Virus record (IMG/VR): IMGVR_UViG_3300025601_000077 | Location: 1-30,705 of that record | Source of the DNA: a virus | DNA: 30,705 nt | Direction: 5' to 3' (one strand) | Shown here: one piece after another, positions 15,595 to 23,731 of the stretch | Layout: every line of letters starts with the position of its first letter | Numbering within the stretch: position 1 is the stretch's first letter | The notes under the pieces: model-generated | What the model saw: the letters and a program-made list of their open reading frames with translations, nothing else | Database searches by the model: none | What the model was told of the DNA's origin: nothing | Position numbers and translations under genes: made by a program

Positions 15595-16625
15595 TAGACG
15601 TACTTAATCCAAACATCTCCATCTGACCCACCACTGGGATCGATGGTAGAAAGAGTTGCATTCCTTACTCTTGAAGTAAGTTCCTGATTTCCCGACAGTG
15701 TTATCGTTGTTGCCAAATTCACGGTTCCACCATTAATTTCTGGTGATGTAATGGTCTTATTTGTCATTGTTTGAACGCTTACAAGATTTACAGATTCAGA
15801 CTGATTAGAAAAGACCCTTCCATCAGAACTGACATAAGATAGGGCAGTTCCTGCATTATTTTGCCATTCTTGAATGTTTGCGGTTTGTGATACCTGGGAC
15901 TTAACTACAACTCCTATGTGAGATGCGTTTCCAACAATAACATTTACCCCTGTGGTTGTTGATTGAGTCGTGCTTCCCACTGTTATATATCCTGCTAGGT
16001 TTGCAGTTGTTCCCTCTAGATTTCCTGTAAAATTTGCAGTTGTTCCCTCTAGATTTCCTGTAAAATTTGCAGTTGTTCCCTCTATGTTCCCCGTAAAAAC
16101 TCCTCCACTCTTCAATATAAAGTCATTTGAAGAAAAAGAAGAAAACACCTCATCACTGTCTACCCAAACAGAGCCAACTTCTGGTGACAGTGGCGCATCG
16201 TCTTGGTAGTATACAGCAGAAGATTCTATTGCATCAATTGCTGAAGTGACAAAGCTTGTTGTTGCTAGAGACGAGTCATTATCTCCTAGGCTTGGTGTGG
16301 GTGCTGTGGGATTACCCGTAAAAACGGGGGAGTCTATGTTTGACTTTAAATCTAAAGATGCTTGTAGGTCATCTATATTTCCAGCTATATGGCTATGACC
16401 ATCATCTATAACCCCTATGCTTAATATTCCAGTGGTATCGTTATATGATGTACTTATTCCATAATTTGTACCCCCAGTAATCATGGAAGACGATAAGTCC
16501 TGGATTATTTCCGGTAGATCTGTGTCTAGGGATGTGGCCAAGTCCTGAATGTCACTTGCAACGTTTACCGGATCTGTTGATTTTGGATAAGGTAAAGAAT
16601 AGTTTGGTGTTGTTCCAGTGGCCAT
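15594..16625 (-). CDS. Tail fibre / short-fibre protein (343 aa)
   Basis: The opening TPNYSLPYPKSTDPVNVASD is typical of phage fibre or baseplate-linked proteins. It is followed by SPVFTGNPTAPTPSLGDND, the common fibre repeat module. Three tandem NFTGN(L/I)EGTTA units (about residues 175-207) lead to a segment of about 100 residues that is nearly identical to one in the fibre gene at 26619-27413. The C-terminal 31 residues (ending DGDVWIKYV) differ between the two. It is translationally coupled to the cysteine-rich gene downstream. A perfect extended -10 box lies 6 nt before its ATG. It probably forms part of the adsorption apparatus. Confidence 0.8.
   Translation of the reverse strand: MATGTTPNYSLPYPKSTDPVNVASDIQDLATSLDTDLPEIIQDLSSSMITGGTNYGISTSYNDTTGILSIGVIDDGHSHIAGNIDDLQASLDLKSNIDSPVFTGNPTAPTPSLGDNDSSLATTSFVTSAIDAIESSAVYYQDDAPLSPEVGSVWVDSDEVFSSFSSNDFILKSGGVFTGNIEGTTANFTGNLEGTTANFTGNLEGTTANLAGYITVGSTTQSTTTGVNVIVGNASHIGVVVKSQVSQTANIQEWQNNAGTALSYVSSDGRVFSNQSESVNLVSVQTMTNKTITSPEINGGTVNLATTITLSGNQELTSRVRNATLSTIDPSGGSDGDVWIKYV
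15700..16004. repeat. Direct repeat copy A (305 bp, shared with 26734-27038)
   Basis: Bases 15700-15980 are identical to 26734-27014 (281 bp). Identity continues to 16004/27038 with two mismatches. Both copies are in the same orientation and the same reading frame of two fibre genes. They flank 10.7 kb that includes the whole oxygenase cassette. Confidence 0.97.
16003..16100. repeat. 33-bp tandem repeat in the fibre gene (three units)
   Basis: Two units (16003-16035 and 16036-16068) are identical and a third is slightly diverged. They encode NFTGNLEGTTA-type 11-residue repeats in the fibre protein. Such in-frame tandem units change fibre length by slippage or recombination. Confidence 0.9.
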
Positions 16626-16631
16626 GATTTA

Positions 16632-16640
16632 ATTATATCA
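16632..16640 (-). promoter_or_regulatory. Extended -10 box, probable leaderless start for the 343-aa fibre
   Basis: TGATATAAT on the minus strand, then exactly six bases, then the ATG at 16625. No Shine-Dalgarno site is present. It lies in the 28-nt gap after the kinase-like gene. Confidence 0.65.
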
Positions 16641-16653
16641 CTATCACACCCCC

Positions 16654-17433
16654 TTATTCGTTTATTAGAAATCTGCACTGATTGAGGGTGTTGTTTATTA
16701 TTTCCTTAGTATTTTCATACTTCTTGTCACAAATCTTATTGTTTAAAAAGCTCTCTCTGCCCATTTCTATTAAAACGGACAGTCTAAAAAAACCAAAAAC
16801 ATAAAAAAACTTTGGTATGTCATATCCATAAAATTCAATTATCTCTTCCTTTTTTATACTGTTAACCTTCCCTATAATTAAATTATTCCAATATGCCATT
16901 GAAACCCCTATGTCCATCCTGGGGTCCCCCACTCCAGACAGCTCCCAGTCCAGGATTCCTACTATTTTTTTGTTTTTAAATATTAGATTGTCTACCTTCC
17001 AGTCTCCGTGCAGCATAGACCTGGACGCATCTTCTGGGCACATCTTTTCTAACCACAAAATTATATCATCAGAGTTTTCTTTGTTATTTAAAGATATGTG
17101 CTTTTTTTTCCAAAAATCTACAAATTTTTTATTATTCATCCCCTTGTCTTTAATGATTATCTTGTTGTCATGAATTTTTTTTAACATATCAAACATTTCT
17201 AGTGTGGAAAAGGTGCTATCTCCGTGAATTATCTTCATCTTATAAGAATTATCCCTATAGTCATAAACTTCTGGTACCAAGAAAAATCCGTGTAATTTTT
17301 TTTGAACTGAGTACTCCCAGTGCAGTGATGCTGATGATCCAAAATTACTTTTATCTAATGGCTCCCTTAAGATAAAATCATCAAAAAAGGTATTTTTTTT
17401 TGTAACCCCCCCAATTACCCTGTTCGGTAGCAT
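16654..17433 (-). CDS. APH/choline-kinase-like phosphotransferase (259 aa)
   Basis: The catalytic loop of the aminoglycoside phosphotransferase / choline kinase superfamily is clear: MLHGDWKVDNLIF (H142, D144, N149) followed by the metal-binding DWELSGVGDPRMDIG (D162). The N-terminal lobe is short and lacks an obvious glycine-rich loop, though LREPLDKSNFGSS could serve. The substrate is unknown. In surface-glycan and lipid pathways such enzymes phosphorylate sugars, choline or ethanolamine. It overlaps the methyltransferase gene by 19 nt and is the last gene of the AT-rich cassette. An antibiotic-resistance role is unlikely given the context. Confidence 0.75.
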   Translation of the reverse strand: MLPNRVIGGVTKKNTFFDDFILREPLDKSNFGSSASLHWEYSVQKKLHGFFLVPEVYDYRDNSYKMKIIHGDSTFSTLEMFDMLKKIHDNKIIIKDKGMNNKKFVDFWKKKHISLNNKENSDDIILWLEKMCPEDASRSMLHGDWKVDNLIFKNKKIVGILDWELSGVGDPRMDIGVSMAYWNNLIIGKVNSIKKEEIIEFYGYDIPKFFYVFGFFRLSVLIEMGRESFLNNKICDKKYENTKEIINNTLNQCRFLINE

Positions 17434-18083
17434 ACAAATAGATCTCTTCCAAAATTTCCTTCAAACTCCCCAGTGGAGTCGCTATCTTTTCCTAAATACT
17501 CACAAAAATTAAAACTAGTATTTTCTAGGATCAACTCTTGAATTTTTTCTTTATTCCATCCAGACAGGCTATTCTTATACCAGTCTTCATGTTCTTGTCC
17601 CATCTCAAAAAATAAAAAATCTTTTGTGTTTTTTTCTACAGTTTTTATTATTTCTACATAGTCTTTTTTCTTTAAAATATATCTATGAAGCAAGCTCATA
17701 AACAAAACTATATCAAAAGGTCCTTCTCTATCCATCATTTGTAGAAAATCTTCATTATGTATATTTCCTTCAAGATTTGGATACATATTAATGCAAAGAT
17801 CTGTTGCTCTTTTGCTTATTTCCACCCCGTATGAGTTGCTTGAGTGATTGTAAAACTTATTAACAAAGTATCCTGAGTTGCTTCCAATATCTAATATACT
17901 TTTTTCTTTTATGTCTACACCATTTTTTATTAAAAAGTTAAATATTAAACTAAACCTGTCTTCGCAATTTCTAGCTGAAATAACTTCTTCATTATATTCT
18001 AACTCTATTCCTGGATGGTATCTTGTTTCTTTTCCAGGGAATTTTTTAATACTTTCCCCTGTTTTATTTTTTTCTTTTTCCAT
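17415..18083 (-). CDS. SAM-dependent methyltransferase (222 aa)
   Basis: A class I Rossmann methyltransferase. Motif I is SILDIGSNSGYF (residues 63-73), and the acidic residue ending strand 2 is in SYGVEIS (E88). Strand 4 is FDIVLFMSLLHRY (about 122-135), where the LLHR segment resembles the LHH/LEH of small-molecule and glycan methyltransferases rather than the NPPY/DPPY of DNA N-methyltransferases. The target is therefore more likely a small molecule, sugar or protein. The gene has its own promoter box 7 nt before the ATG. It overlaps the kinase gene, suggesting the two act together. Confidence 0.75.
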   Translation of the reverse strand: MEKEKNKTGESIKKFPGKETRYHPGIELEYNEEVISARNCEDRFSLIFNFLIKNGVDIKEKSILDIGSNSGYFVNKFYNHSSNSYGVEISKRATDLCINMYPNLEGNIHNEDFLQMMDREGPFDIVLFMSLLHRYILKKKDYVEIIKTVEKNTKDFLFFEMGQEHEDWYKNSLSGWNKEKIQELILENTSFNFCEYLGKDSDSTGEFEGNFGRDLFVCYRTG

Positions 18084-18090
18084 AATTATT

Positions 18091-18099
18091 ATTGTATCA
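18091..18099 (-). promoter_or_regulatory. Extended -10-like box before the methyltransferase gene
   Basis: TGATACAAT on the minus strand, one base off the consensus, followed by seven bases and the ATG at 18083, with no Shine-Dalgarno site. It lies in the 36-nt gap after the dehydrogenase gene. The region is very AT-rich, so a chance match is more likely than for the other boxes. Confidence 0.45.
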
Positions 18100-18119
18100 T
18101 CAAAACATTTTTAACATCT

Positions 18120-18788
18120 TTAATGTTTTCTACTTAAAATATGGTTTATTTCAATATAATTTATATTAACATGATTGGGTCTTTGAGATATCCAATAAAT
18201 TGTTTCAGCCATATCCTTTGCAGTTATAGCTATATCTCTTTGCCCTCCCTCTACAGTATCAATTGATCCTGGACACAACTCCACAACCTTTATTCCGTAT
18301 TGTGGAAACTCTAACCTCATGGTATCAACAAGACCGCCAATCCCCCTTTTGGCATTTGTGTAGTTTCCTCCAGATGGATAAGCAAATTTTCCACCCAGGG
18401 ATGAAACAAAAACTATTGTTGGATTGTCAGTTTTTTCCATATTTTTAATAAATAGTTTAGAAATGTACATTGGTCCACTTACATTTAGACTATATGCATA
18501 ATTAAAGTTATTTGGATTTTCATCTATTATAAATGTTGGAGACGCACCTCCTCCAGCATTATTTATAAGTAATTCTAAACTTATGTCTTTATATTTAAGA
18601 TAAAAGTTTTTTATTGCATTAAAATCTGTTATATCTAATTGATAGGTTTCTATGTTATTTGATTTAAGAGATTTCATTTTTTCCATGTTTCTAGAAACTG
18701 CTATTACATGATATCCCATTTTTTCTAATAGCTTGCAAGTTTCATATCCAACTCCCTTGCTTGCTCCAGTTACTATTGCTGTTTTCAT
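18120..18788 (-). CDS. Short-chain dehydrogenase/reductase (222 aa)
   Basis: A classical SDR with NAD(P)-binding TGASKGVG (residues 7-14), D52 in LDITD, NNAG (76-79) and a full catalytic tetrad: N102, S130 in VFVSS, Y143 and K147 (NYTNAKRG). VVELCPGSIDT (about 168-178) is the usual segment after the active site. The ending NYIEINHIL recalls YdfG-type 3-hydroxy-acid/serine dehydrogenases. It likely oxidises or reduces a hydroxyl/keto group, which would fit acting on a product of the neighbouring oxygenases, though this is inference. The start is 3 nt after the previous stop. Confidence 0.85.
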   Translation of the reverse strand: MKTAIVTGASKGVGYETCKLLEKMGYHVIAVSRNMEKMKSLKSNNIETYQLDITDFNAIKNFYLKYKDISLELLINNAGGGASPTFIIDENPNNFNYAYSLNVSGPMYISKLFIKNMEKTDNPTIVFVSSLGGKFAYPSGGNYTNAKRGIGGLVDTMRLEFPQYGIKVVELCPGSIDTVEGGQRDIAITAKDMAETIYWISQRPNHVNINYIEINHILSRKH

Positions 18789-18791
18789 AGA

Positions 18792-19421
18792 TTAATAAAT
18801 CCAGTGTTGTGGAACCATATATTTATACCCTGACTTGACTAAATGCGCTGTGTGGTGATATGGTGGAGATGGCGGGAAGACTATTACGCTACCTGCTTTA
18901 GGTTTCACAGCAAAGGTAAATTTTTTATTTTTTTCTGCTTCTGCAAAATCTGCTTCTGGACCTGTACTTTTCAAAACTCCGTCTGGAGATGTAATGGTAA
19001 ATGATATCTCCCCCCCTTCATAATCATCGTTTAAATACATAACAAAAGAAACTTTAAGCCTTTTGTCACCCTCTTGTTGGTCAAAATGTGCCCCCATAAA
19101 AGTTCCAGGCTGATATTTTTTTATGGGATACATCGGGAATAGTTTTGGTTCTTCCAAAATACCTTGAGCTTTTGCATAGTTTCTTGCTACCTCATCAAAA
19201 GCTTTTTGAAGTGTTGAATAAATATAACTACTCTGTTCATCGCTGGCGCTTGACTCAGAAATACTTTTATCTGTTCCGTAAACATAGTGTTTCCCACTGC
19301 AAGCCGCCCACTCCCCCCAAGGAGCTTCGTTGTCACCTTCAATTGCTTTAACGAGTTTTTCAGGTTCTTTAATTACATTTGTGTAGTAGTAGACTTTTTT
19401 TTCTAAAATTTCTAAATTCAT
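18792..19421 (-). CDS. 2OG-Fe(II) oxygenase, P4H-like, paralogue 6 (209 aa)
   Basis: A double-stranded beta-helix dioxygenase of the prolyl-4-hydroxylase type. The Fe ligands are H112 and D114 (MGAHFDQQ), with a distal His in YHHTAHLVKSGYKYM (H190 or H193). K200 stands where the 2-oxoglutarate-binding Arg/Lys usually is. It carries the family phrase VMYLNDDYEGGEISF. Residues 143-172 hold a longer, charged insert before the KPKAGSVIVFP strand, not seen in its neighbours. Its ATG overlaps the previous stop (TAATG). The substrate is unknown. Confidence 0.87.
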   Translation of the reverse strand: MNLEILEKKVYYYTNVIKEPEKLVKAIEGDNEAPWGEWAACSGKHYVYGTDKSISESSASDEQSSYIYSTLQKAFDEVARNYAKAQGILEEPKLFPMYPIKKYQPGTFMGAHFDQQEGDKRLKVSFVMYLNDDYEGGEISFTITSPDGVLKSTGPEADFAEAEKNKKFTFAVKPKAGSVIVFPPSPPYHHTAHLVKSGYKYMVPQHWIY

Positions 19422-20128
19422 TATTCTTCTCCTTCTTTTATCTTGTATATTTTTTCTTTTTTGGATACCCTGTCTTCATTTTTTTTATAAAAATTCTTTT
19501 CTTTAATAAACCCAACAACTACATACCTTATTGGTCCTGATTTAACGGTGTTTACTCCATGGGCGAACTCTTCAGTTCCTGGAAAAATAAGCAATGATCC
19601 TTTTTCTGGCCTTACTTCTAAATCAAAATTTTCAAAAAATAACTCTCCACCGTTATAGTTGTCGTTTAGGTAAAGTATTGCTGCATAACGAATTGATGGA
19701 TCTGTGTGTTGATCAGTGTGGCACTTTAATTCAACCCCCTCCTTCATTCTTTGAAGCGTTGAAAATCCTGACAACTCTAAATCATTATTCTCTTCGTAAA
19801 CCATGTATAGAATTCTTTTATGAATTGTTCTTGATAAGGGATATTCGTGAATAGTTAAATTTTTATCTTCCCACCCTTTAGTTATCTCAAATTTACCTTC
19901 AGCAACTAAATTATCAACATCATCTCTTCCAAATTTTTCCATACAAAATCTTGATAGATTTTTTGTATATTCTATACTCCATTCCTCTTCTGGGGTATTG
20001 TTTATAATTTTTAACAATTGTTCATTTTCCTCTTCAGAGATAAAATTATTTACTAAAAGAATGTCTTTTAAAATTTCTTTAGTCTTAAATCCTTTTTTAG
20101 TTAATGATTCTTTAAGAAAAGCTTCCAT
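19421..20128 (-). CDS. 2OG-Fe(II) oxygenase, P4H-like, paralogue 5 (235 aa)
   Basis: The Fe ligands are H137 and D139 (KCHTDQHTD) with distal H190 (EEFAHGVNTV) and the 2-oxoglutarate Arg R201 (GPIRYVVVGF). The core phrase is ILYLNDNYNGGELFFENFDL, then RPEKGSLLIFPG. A second His two residues after the first motif (H141) is a family variation. The C-terminal 25 residues are Lys/Glu-rich. It is closest in core and tail length to the next two genes upstream, suggesting tandem duplication. The start is one base after the preceding stop. Confidence 0.88.
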   Translation of the reverse strand: MEAFLKESLTKKGFKTKEILKDILLVNNFISEEENEQLLKIINNTPEEEWSIEYTKNLSRFCMEKFGRDDVDNLVAEGKFEITKGWEDKNLTIHEYPLSRTIHKRILYMVYEENNDLELSGFSTLQRMKEGVELKCHTDQHTDPSIRYAAILYLNDNYNGGELFFENFDLEVRPEKGSLLIFPGTEEFAHGVNTVKSGPIRYVVVGFIKEKNFYKKNEDRVSKKEKIYKIKEGEE

Positions 20129-20129
20129 A

Positions 20130-20879
20130 TTATTCTGACCCCACTATTTTGTACTTTTTCCCGCTCTTGTCTATTTTATAACCTTGCTTTAGAATCTTTT
20201 GCCACTCTGCTCTTTCAATTTCTTGTTTTTCTCTTGTTTCTTTCATTTCTTCTTTCCATGAGTCTGTTAGCTCTTGTGAGTAGTCAGACTCTTCTCTGTC
20301 ATCCCAAAATGATCCTATCGTATACCTTAGCCCACTCTCTATTAACGATACCTCATGCATATTCTTAAACCCACCGTCAAAAACTGCAAGCAGCCCCACC
20401 TCTGGCTTAATATCTATGTTTTGTTTTGGAAATTTAAGAATTCCACCCTCAAAGTCATCATTTAAATAAATAAATCCCGCATACCTGCTTCTTGTAAATG
20501 CCCCATAATTTCCTTTAGCATCTGTATTATCTGAATGTATTGTTGCATACGCTCCCTGCTCCCACTTCTGTGCGTGATATCCAATCTTAGACACTACCTT
20601 TGGGTCTAAGTCATGAACTGATGCTATTGCTTCTGTAATTAAATTTTCTATGTCAGAAAAAATTGTTGGGGGTAGGTCAGCATCAATAATTTCTTGATCA
20701 CCTTCTCTTGGAAGAACAGAAGCGTATGACTCATAGAAAGATATAGGAACCCAGGAAATCTTTTCATTTTCTGCTTGTGCATCCAGCACTTGGATAACTT
20801 TAGCACAGTCATCAGGGCTAATAAAATTTTTGTAAACAACAATATCTTTTGTAATTCTTTGCTTATTTTTTAAATTCAT
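20130..20879 (-). CDS. 2OG-Fe(II) oxygenase, P4H-like, paralogue 4 (249 aa)
   Basis: I place the start at 20879, where ATGA overlaps the stop of the preceding gene by 4 nt and an AGGAG site lies 10 nt upstream. A start at 20927 would run 16 codons into that gene. The Fe ligands are H115 and D117 (ATIHSDNTD) and H175 (FKNMHEVS), and the 2-oxoglutarate Arg is R185 (ESGLRYTIGSFW). The core phrase is FIYLNDDFEGGILKFPKQN. A charged helical tail of about 50 residues follows the catalytic domain. The GSFWDDREE segment is typical of phage 2OG oxygenases that act on unknown substrates. Confidence 0.88.
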   Translation of the reverse strand: MNLKNKQRITKDIVVYKNFISPDDCAKVIQVLDAQAENEKISWVPISFYESYASVLPREGDQEIIDADLPPTIFSDIENLITEAIASVHDLDPKVVSKIGYHAQKWEQGAYATIHSDNTDAKGNYGAFTRSRYAGFIYLNDDFEGGILKFPKQNIDIKPEVGLLAVFDGGFKNMHEVSLIESGLRYTIGSFWDDREESDYSQELTDSWKEEMKETREKQEIERAEWQKILKQGYKIDKSGKKYKIVGSE

Positions 20880-21550
20880 GGTTTTTTTTCTCCTGTGTGT
20901 TTTGTGATCCGCCAGAAGAATGGACAAGTGAACCTCAAACCACTTTCAATTTCGGTTACCCCATGAATGTAGTTTTTATCTCCTGGAAAAAAATAGGCAG
21001 CTCCCTTTTTAGGTTTAAATTGAACTCCCTGTAGTGGAAAGTACAACTCTCCTCCTTGATAGTCGTCGTTTAAATAAAATAAACTAGAAAGATCGTAGTT
21101 CGGAAAATCATTCGGCAATCCTGCATCTTTTCCCTCATGTAACTCTTTATCTGCGTGAGGGTTTTGAAATTGTCCGGGAAGCCACTTGACAATTGCTGGT
21201 CCAGTTGGAAGAACTTCAACCTGGTAAAACTCTTCAACTATGGGCCTTAGTCTTTTAAATAATCCGATTATTACTGGTGCAATCTCTTTATTATTTTTTC
21301 TTAGGGTTTCTTTGGTGGCAACCCTATCTTTCCAATAATCTGAGTCATAAACTACCGTTCCATTTTCGTTAACATGGCTTTTTGTAATGTCCCAAATTGT
21401 TAATGACTTTGCAGCTTTTTCTAAAAACTCTATCTCTTCTTGGGTCATAAAATTTTCTAGCTCAACAATCATATCTCTACCATTGCCAAACCAGCCAGAT
21501 GGGGTGAGAGAGGGTCTTCTGACAACCACGGAAGCGTCTATTTTATTCAT
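20876..21550 (-). CDS. 2OG-Fe(II) oxygenase, P4H-like, paralogue 3 (224 aa)
   Basis: A complete catalytic set is visible: H132 and D134 (QNPHADKE), H196 (NYIHGVTEI) and R206 (ESGLRFTCPFFW). The core phrase LFYLNDDYQGGELYFPLQG and KPKKGAAYFFPGDKN complete the fold. About 30 N-terminal residues before the helical domain (starting MNKIDASVVVRRPSLTPSG) look disordered. It is translationally coupled to the next oxygenase by an ATGA overlap and starts 2 nt after the DUF6065-like gene. Confidence 0.88.
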   Translation of the reverse strand: MNKIDASVVVRRPSLTPSGWFGNGRDMIVELENFMTQEEIEFLEKAAKSLTIWDITKSHVNENGTVVYDSDYWKDRVATKETLRKNNKEIAPVIIGLFKRLRPIVEEFYQVEVLPTGPAIVKWLPGQFQNPHADKELHEGKDAGLPNDFPNYDLSSLFYLNDDYQGGELYFPLQGVQFKPKKGAAYFFPGDKNYIHGVTEIESGLRFTCPFFWRITKHTGEKKP

Positions 21551-21552
21551 GA

Positions 21553-22272
21553 TTAAACCATACCACCTTTTCTATGATCTGTAACATAAAGTTTTAAAGT
21601 TTTAACTTCATGGGAACCTAAAGACTCTTGTTTTTCATTTACGGCATCTCTATACCAATCTGTCCACTGTCCAGAAGAATTAATCACTTGTGCTGCTTCT
21701 CCATATTTAATGTTTGACCTTATTCTTGATCTATCTTTATCTTGATACTCAACAATGTTAATTGTACTGTTGTTTAATTTTGTCAAAGAAATTGGGATGA
21801 TTGTTGCAAGAGGAGTGCCTGCTTTTATGGTTACCTCTTTATTTTCTTTTTTTGCTTTAATTGCTAATGGTAGTGGATTATCATAAAAAGAAGTACTTAT
21901 TAAGTTAGATATTGTTTCAAAATTTTGATTAAAGTAATTAACAGGATTTATAGTAAAAATACTTACAGCTTCTTCTGTTCTAAAAACTAAACCAGTATTT
22001 AAACTAACAGATGATTGACCTCTTGAAGAATATGATCCCTCTGGTGCATTTATAATTTTAACATGTTTGTCTGTTTGATCATTTATTCCATCCCAAACAA
22101 AAACAATGTCTTTTGTGCAAGAGATGTCCCACCCTATGATATTTGCCTGTGTTACCGGAAAACATCTATAAGCATGACCCTCTGAGGTTTCATCCATCCA
22201 ATCCCTTTTAATTGACATTGGAGAAACATTCATTAAGCTTCCCCGATTTTTTTCAACTACAATATCAATCAC
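21553..22272 (-). CDS. DUF6065-like protein (239 aa), GTG start
   Basis: Translation starts at a GTG at 22272, overlapping the TAG of the previous gene (TAGTG). The phrases CFPVTQANIIGWDISC, LNTGLVFRTEEAVSIFTINP and TIKAGTPLATIIPI match my memory of the DUF6065 family, a protein of unknown function found in phages and bacteria. The C-terminus ends SHEVKTLKLYVTDHRKGGMV. I see no classical catalytic triad or metal-binding pattern. It is distantly similar to the 22964-23731 protein in the middle segment (fT.P.N then AGTP...Pf/i). The alternation with oxygenase genes suggests joint action. Confidence 0.65.
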   Translation of the reverse strand: MIDIVVEKNRGSLMNVSPMSIKRDWMDETSEGHAYRCFPVTQANIIGWDISCTKDIVFVWDGINDQTDKHVKIINAPEGSYSSRGQSSVSLNTGLVFRTEEAVSIFTINPVNYFNQNFETISNLISTSFYDNPLPLAIKAKKENKEVTIKAGTPLATIIPISLTKLNNSTINIVEYQDKDRSRIRSNIKYGEAAQVINSSGQWTDWYRDAVNEKQESLGSHEVKTLKLYVTDHRKGGMV

Positions 22273-22955
22273 TATTCTTTATCCCATTTTGGATTATACA
22301 TATCTGGCGTATGGTATTTTTTACTATAGTCTAACATTGTCACAATAGAGTATTTTGTTCCAGCATGTACTGGCATAGCCTGATGAGGATACATAAAGTT
22401 AGACGGAAAGATATAAAGATCTTCAGCTTTTGGCTTTATGTTTAAATTTTGCAATCTAAAATACAGCTCTCCGCCTTCATAATCATCATTTATGTACGAC
22501 ACAATGGAAACCGTGCAATTGTAAGAGTATCCATGATCATGATGTTCCATAAAGTGCTGTCCTGGACCATACTTGACAAAGTTAAACGCTTCCCAGTATT
22601 TTAACGTCATGATGTTGTAGTCTCGGCAGTAATCCTCTACGACTGCTGCTTGAGCATCATATACGTCTTGCCATAATTCTTGAAGCTTTATTGAATCTTC
22701 ACTTTTATCTTTCTCAATATCAGTTTTTTTGAATTTAAAGTCTACGCAATCTCTATATTCTGGCATTAATTGTTGGTATCCAACATACGCGGGCTGCCAG
22801 TGGTATCTTTTTCCTTCAGGGGATAGCTCTCTATATCCAGCCACAGATCCCAAGGTATTCTCTAACTTATTAATCAAATCAAATTCTTTTTTGATAACCC
22901 CTCTGTAGCAAATTATTCCATTTCCTAATTCTTCTTTTTCTGTCCATGTAGACAT
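22272..22955 (-). CDS. 2OG-Fe(II) oxygenase, P4H-like, paralogue 2 (227 aa)
   Basis: The ATG at 22955 (MSTWTEKEEL) is the better start because AGGAG lies 6 nt upstream. An ATG at 22988 would overlap the preceding gene. The Fe ligands are H138 and D140 (FMEHHDHG) and H191 (FMYPHQAMP). K201 replaces the usual 2-oxoglutarate Arg. The stretch EAFNFVKYGPGQHF, then NCTVSIVSYINDDYEGGEL, is shared with the 23731-24444 protein, so these two form a separate subfamily from the other four. It overlaps the DUF6065-like gene by one base. Confidence 0.88.
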   Translation of the reverse strand: MSTWTEKEELGNGIICYRGVIKKEFDLINKLENTLGSVAGYRELSPEGKRYHWQPAYVGYQQLMPEYRDCVDFKFKKTDIEKDKSEDSIKLQELWQDVYDAQAAVVEDYCRDYNIMTLKYWEAFNFVKYGPGQHFMEHHDHGYSYNCTVSIVSYINDDYEGGELYFRLQNLNIKPKAEDLYIFPSNFMYPHQAMPVHAGTKYSIVTMLDYSKKYHTPDMYNPKWDKE

Positions 22956-22963
22956 AGCTTCTC

Positions 22964-23731
22964 CTATTTGTATTCTCTTTTTGACCATACTTTACTTTTA
23001 TATACCCCGCCATCGGGCTGTCTATAAAAATTTGCGTTGTTTATCATTTTATCATACATATCCGATTGTTTTAATATTTCTATCTTATGATCCCAATCTT
23101 CTCTTTTAAATGGAAGAACTTGAAGGTATGGGGTTCCTGCTGGTAGTGTTCCTTCCCATCCCTCTGCAATAAAAAATGGAAAACTTCCAAGTAGGTGAAC
23201 TTTGTCAGAATCAACTATTCCTGTTGTATTTAGAAACGGTAGGTCAAACCTATTCATTGGTGTCATGAAAAGCGCACTATATCCTTCTGGCAGCTCAAGA
23301 CCCCAGTCTAAACTCCAAGAAAAGTGATCTCTATAAAATCCTTTAGGATGTTCAAATTGTGGCATTGGTGGTCGCTGTGTGCAAAAATCTCTATACTTTA
23401 ATTCTGTAATACTTACATCTATAGAACCATGGCTATTCTTAAAAAATTTTAAATCACATGGTGTTTTAAAAACATAGCCAGTAGAGAAAGCATCCAGAAT
23501 TGATGGGCAGGCTTTCCATGTGGGTATTTTTCCATAGTCATCTGTTGTTCCTTCTTTTGGAAATGGACAGACTTCTTTTGGAGCATCATAATATTCTCCG
23601 TTTGGCATTTTTGCAAATCTATCTGCTTCCTTATACCAATCTGGAATTTGTCTTTGTGTTGGAACTGGAACAGAAATGCTTTCTTTGTTCAGCCATGGGC
23701 GGAATGATTTAAATGTGGCAACTAGAGACAT
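22964..23731 (-). CDS. Unknown protein, distantly DUF6065-like (255 aa)
   Basis: No enzymatic motif is recognised. Features seen are an N-terminal RQIPDWYKEADRF, CPSILDAFSTGYVFKTPCDL, SLDWGLELPEGYSALFMTPMNRFDLPF and GTLPAGTPYLQVLPFKREDW. Proteins with the PxWYK opening and the AGTPxxQxxPFKR strand occur next to 2OG oxygenases in environmental phage genomes, as far as I recall. The resemblance to the 21553-22272 gene in order of strands suggests an old duplication. It lies between two paralogous oxygenases, with a TAATG overlap to the upstream one and an 8-nt gap to the downstream one. Confidence 0.6.
   Translation of the reverse strand: MSLVATFKSFRPWLNKESISVPVPTQRQIPDWYKEADRFAKMPNGEYYDAPKEVCPFPKEGTTDDYGKIPTWKACPSILDAFSTGYVFKTPCDLKFFKNSHGSIDVSITELKYRDFCTQRPPMPQFEHPKGFYRDHFSWSLDWGLELPEGYSALFMTPMNRFDLPFLNTTGIVDSDKVHLLGSFPFFIAEGWEGTLPAGTPYLQVLPFKREDWDHKIEILKQSDMYDKMINNANFYRQPDGGVYKSKVWSKREYK

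Noticed and set aside
16654-17433. Antibiotic-resistance gene (aminoglycoside phosphotransferase)
   Set aside because: Only the generic kinase loop is shared. The context is a phage modification cassette, so a resistance role is not supported.
17415-18083. DNA methyltransferase for anti-restriction
   Set aside because: No DPPY/NPPY motif or target-recognition region. The LLHR segment suits small-molecule or glycan methyltransferases better.
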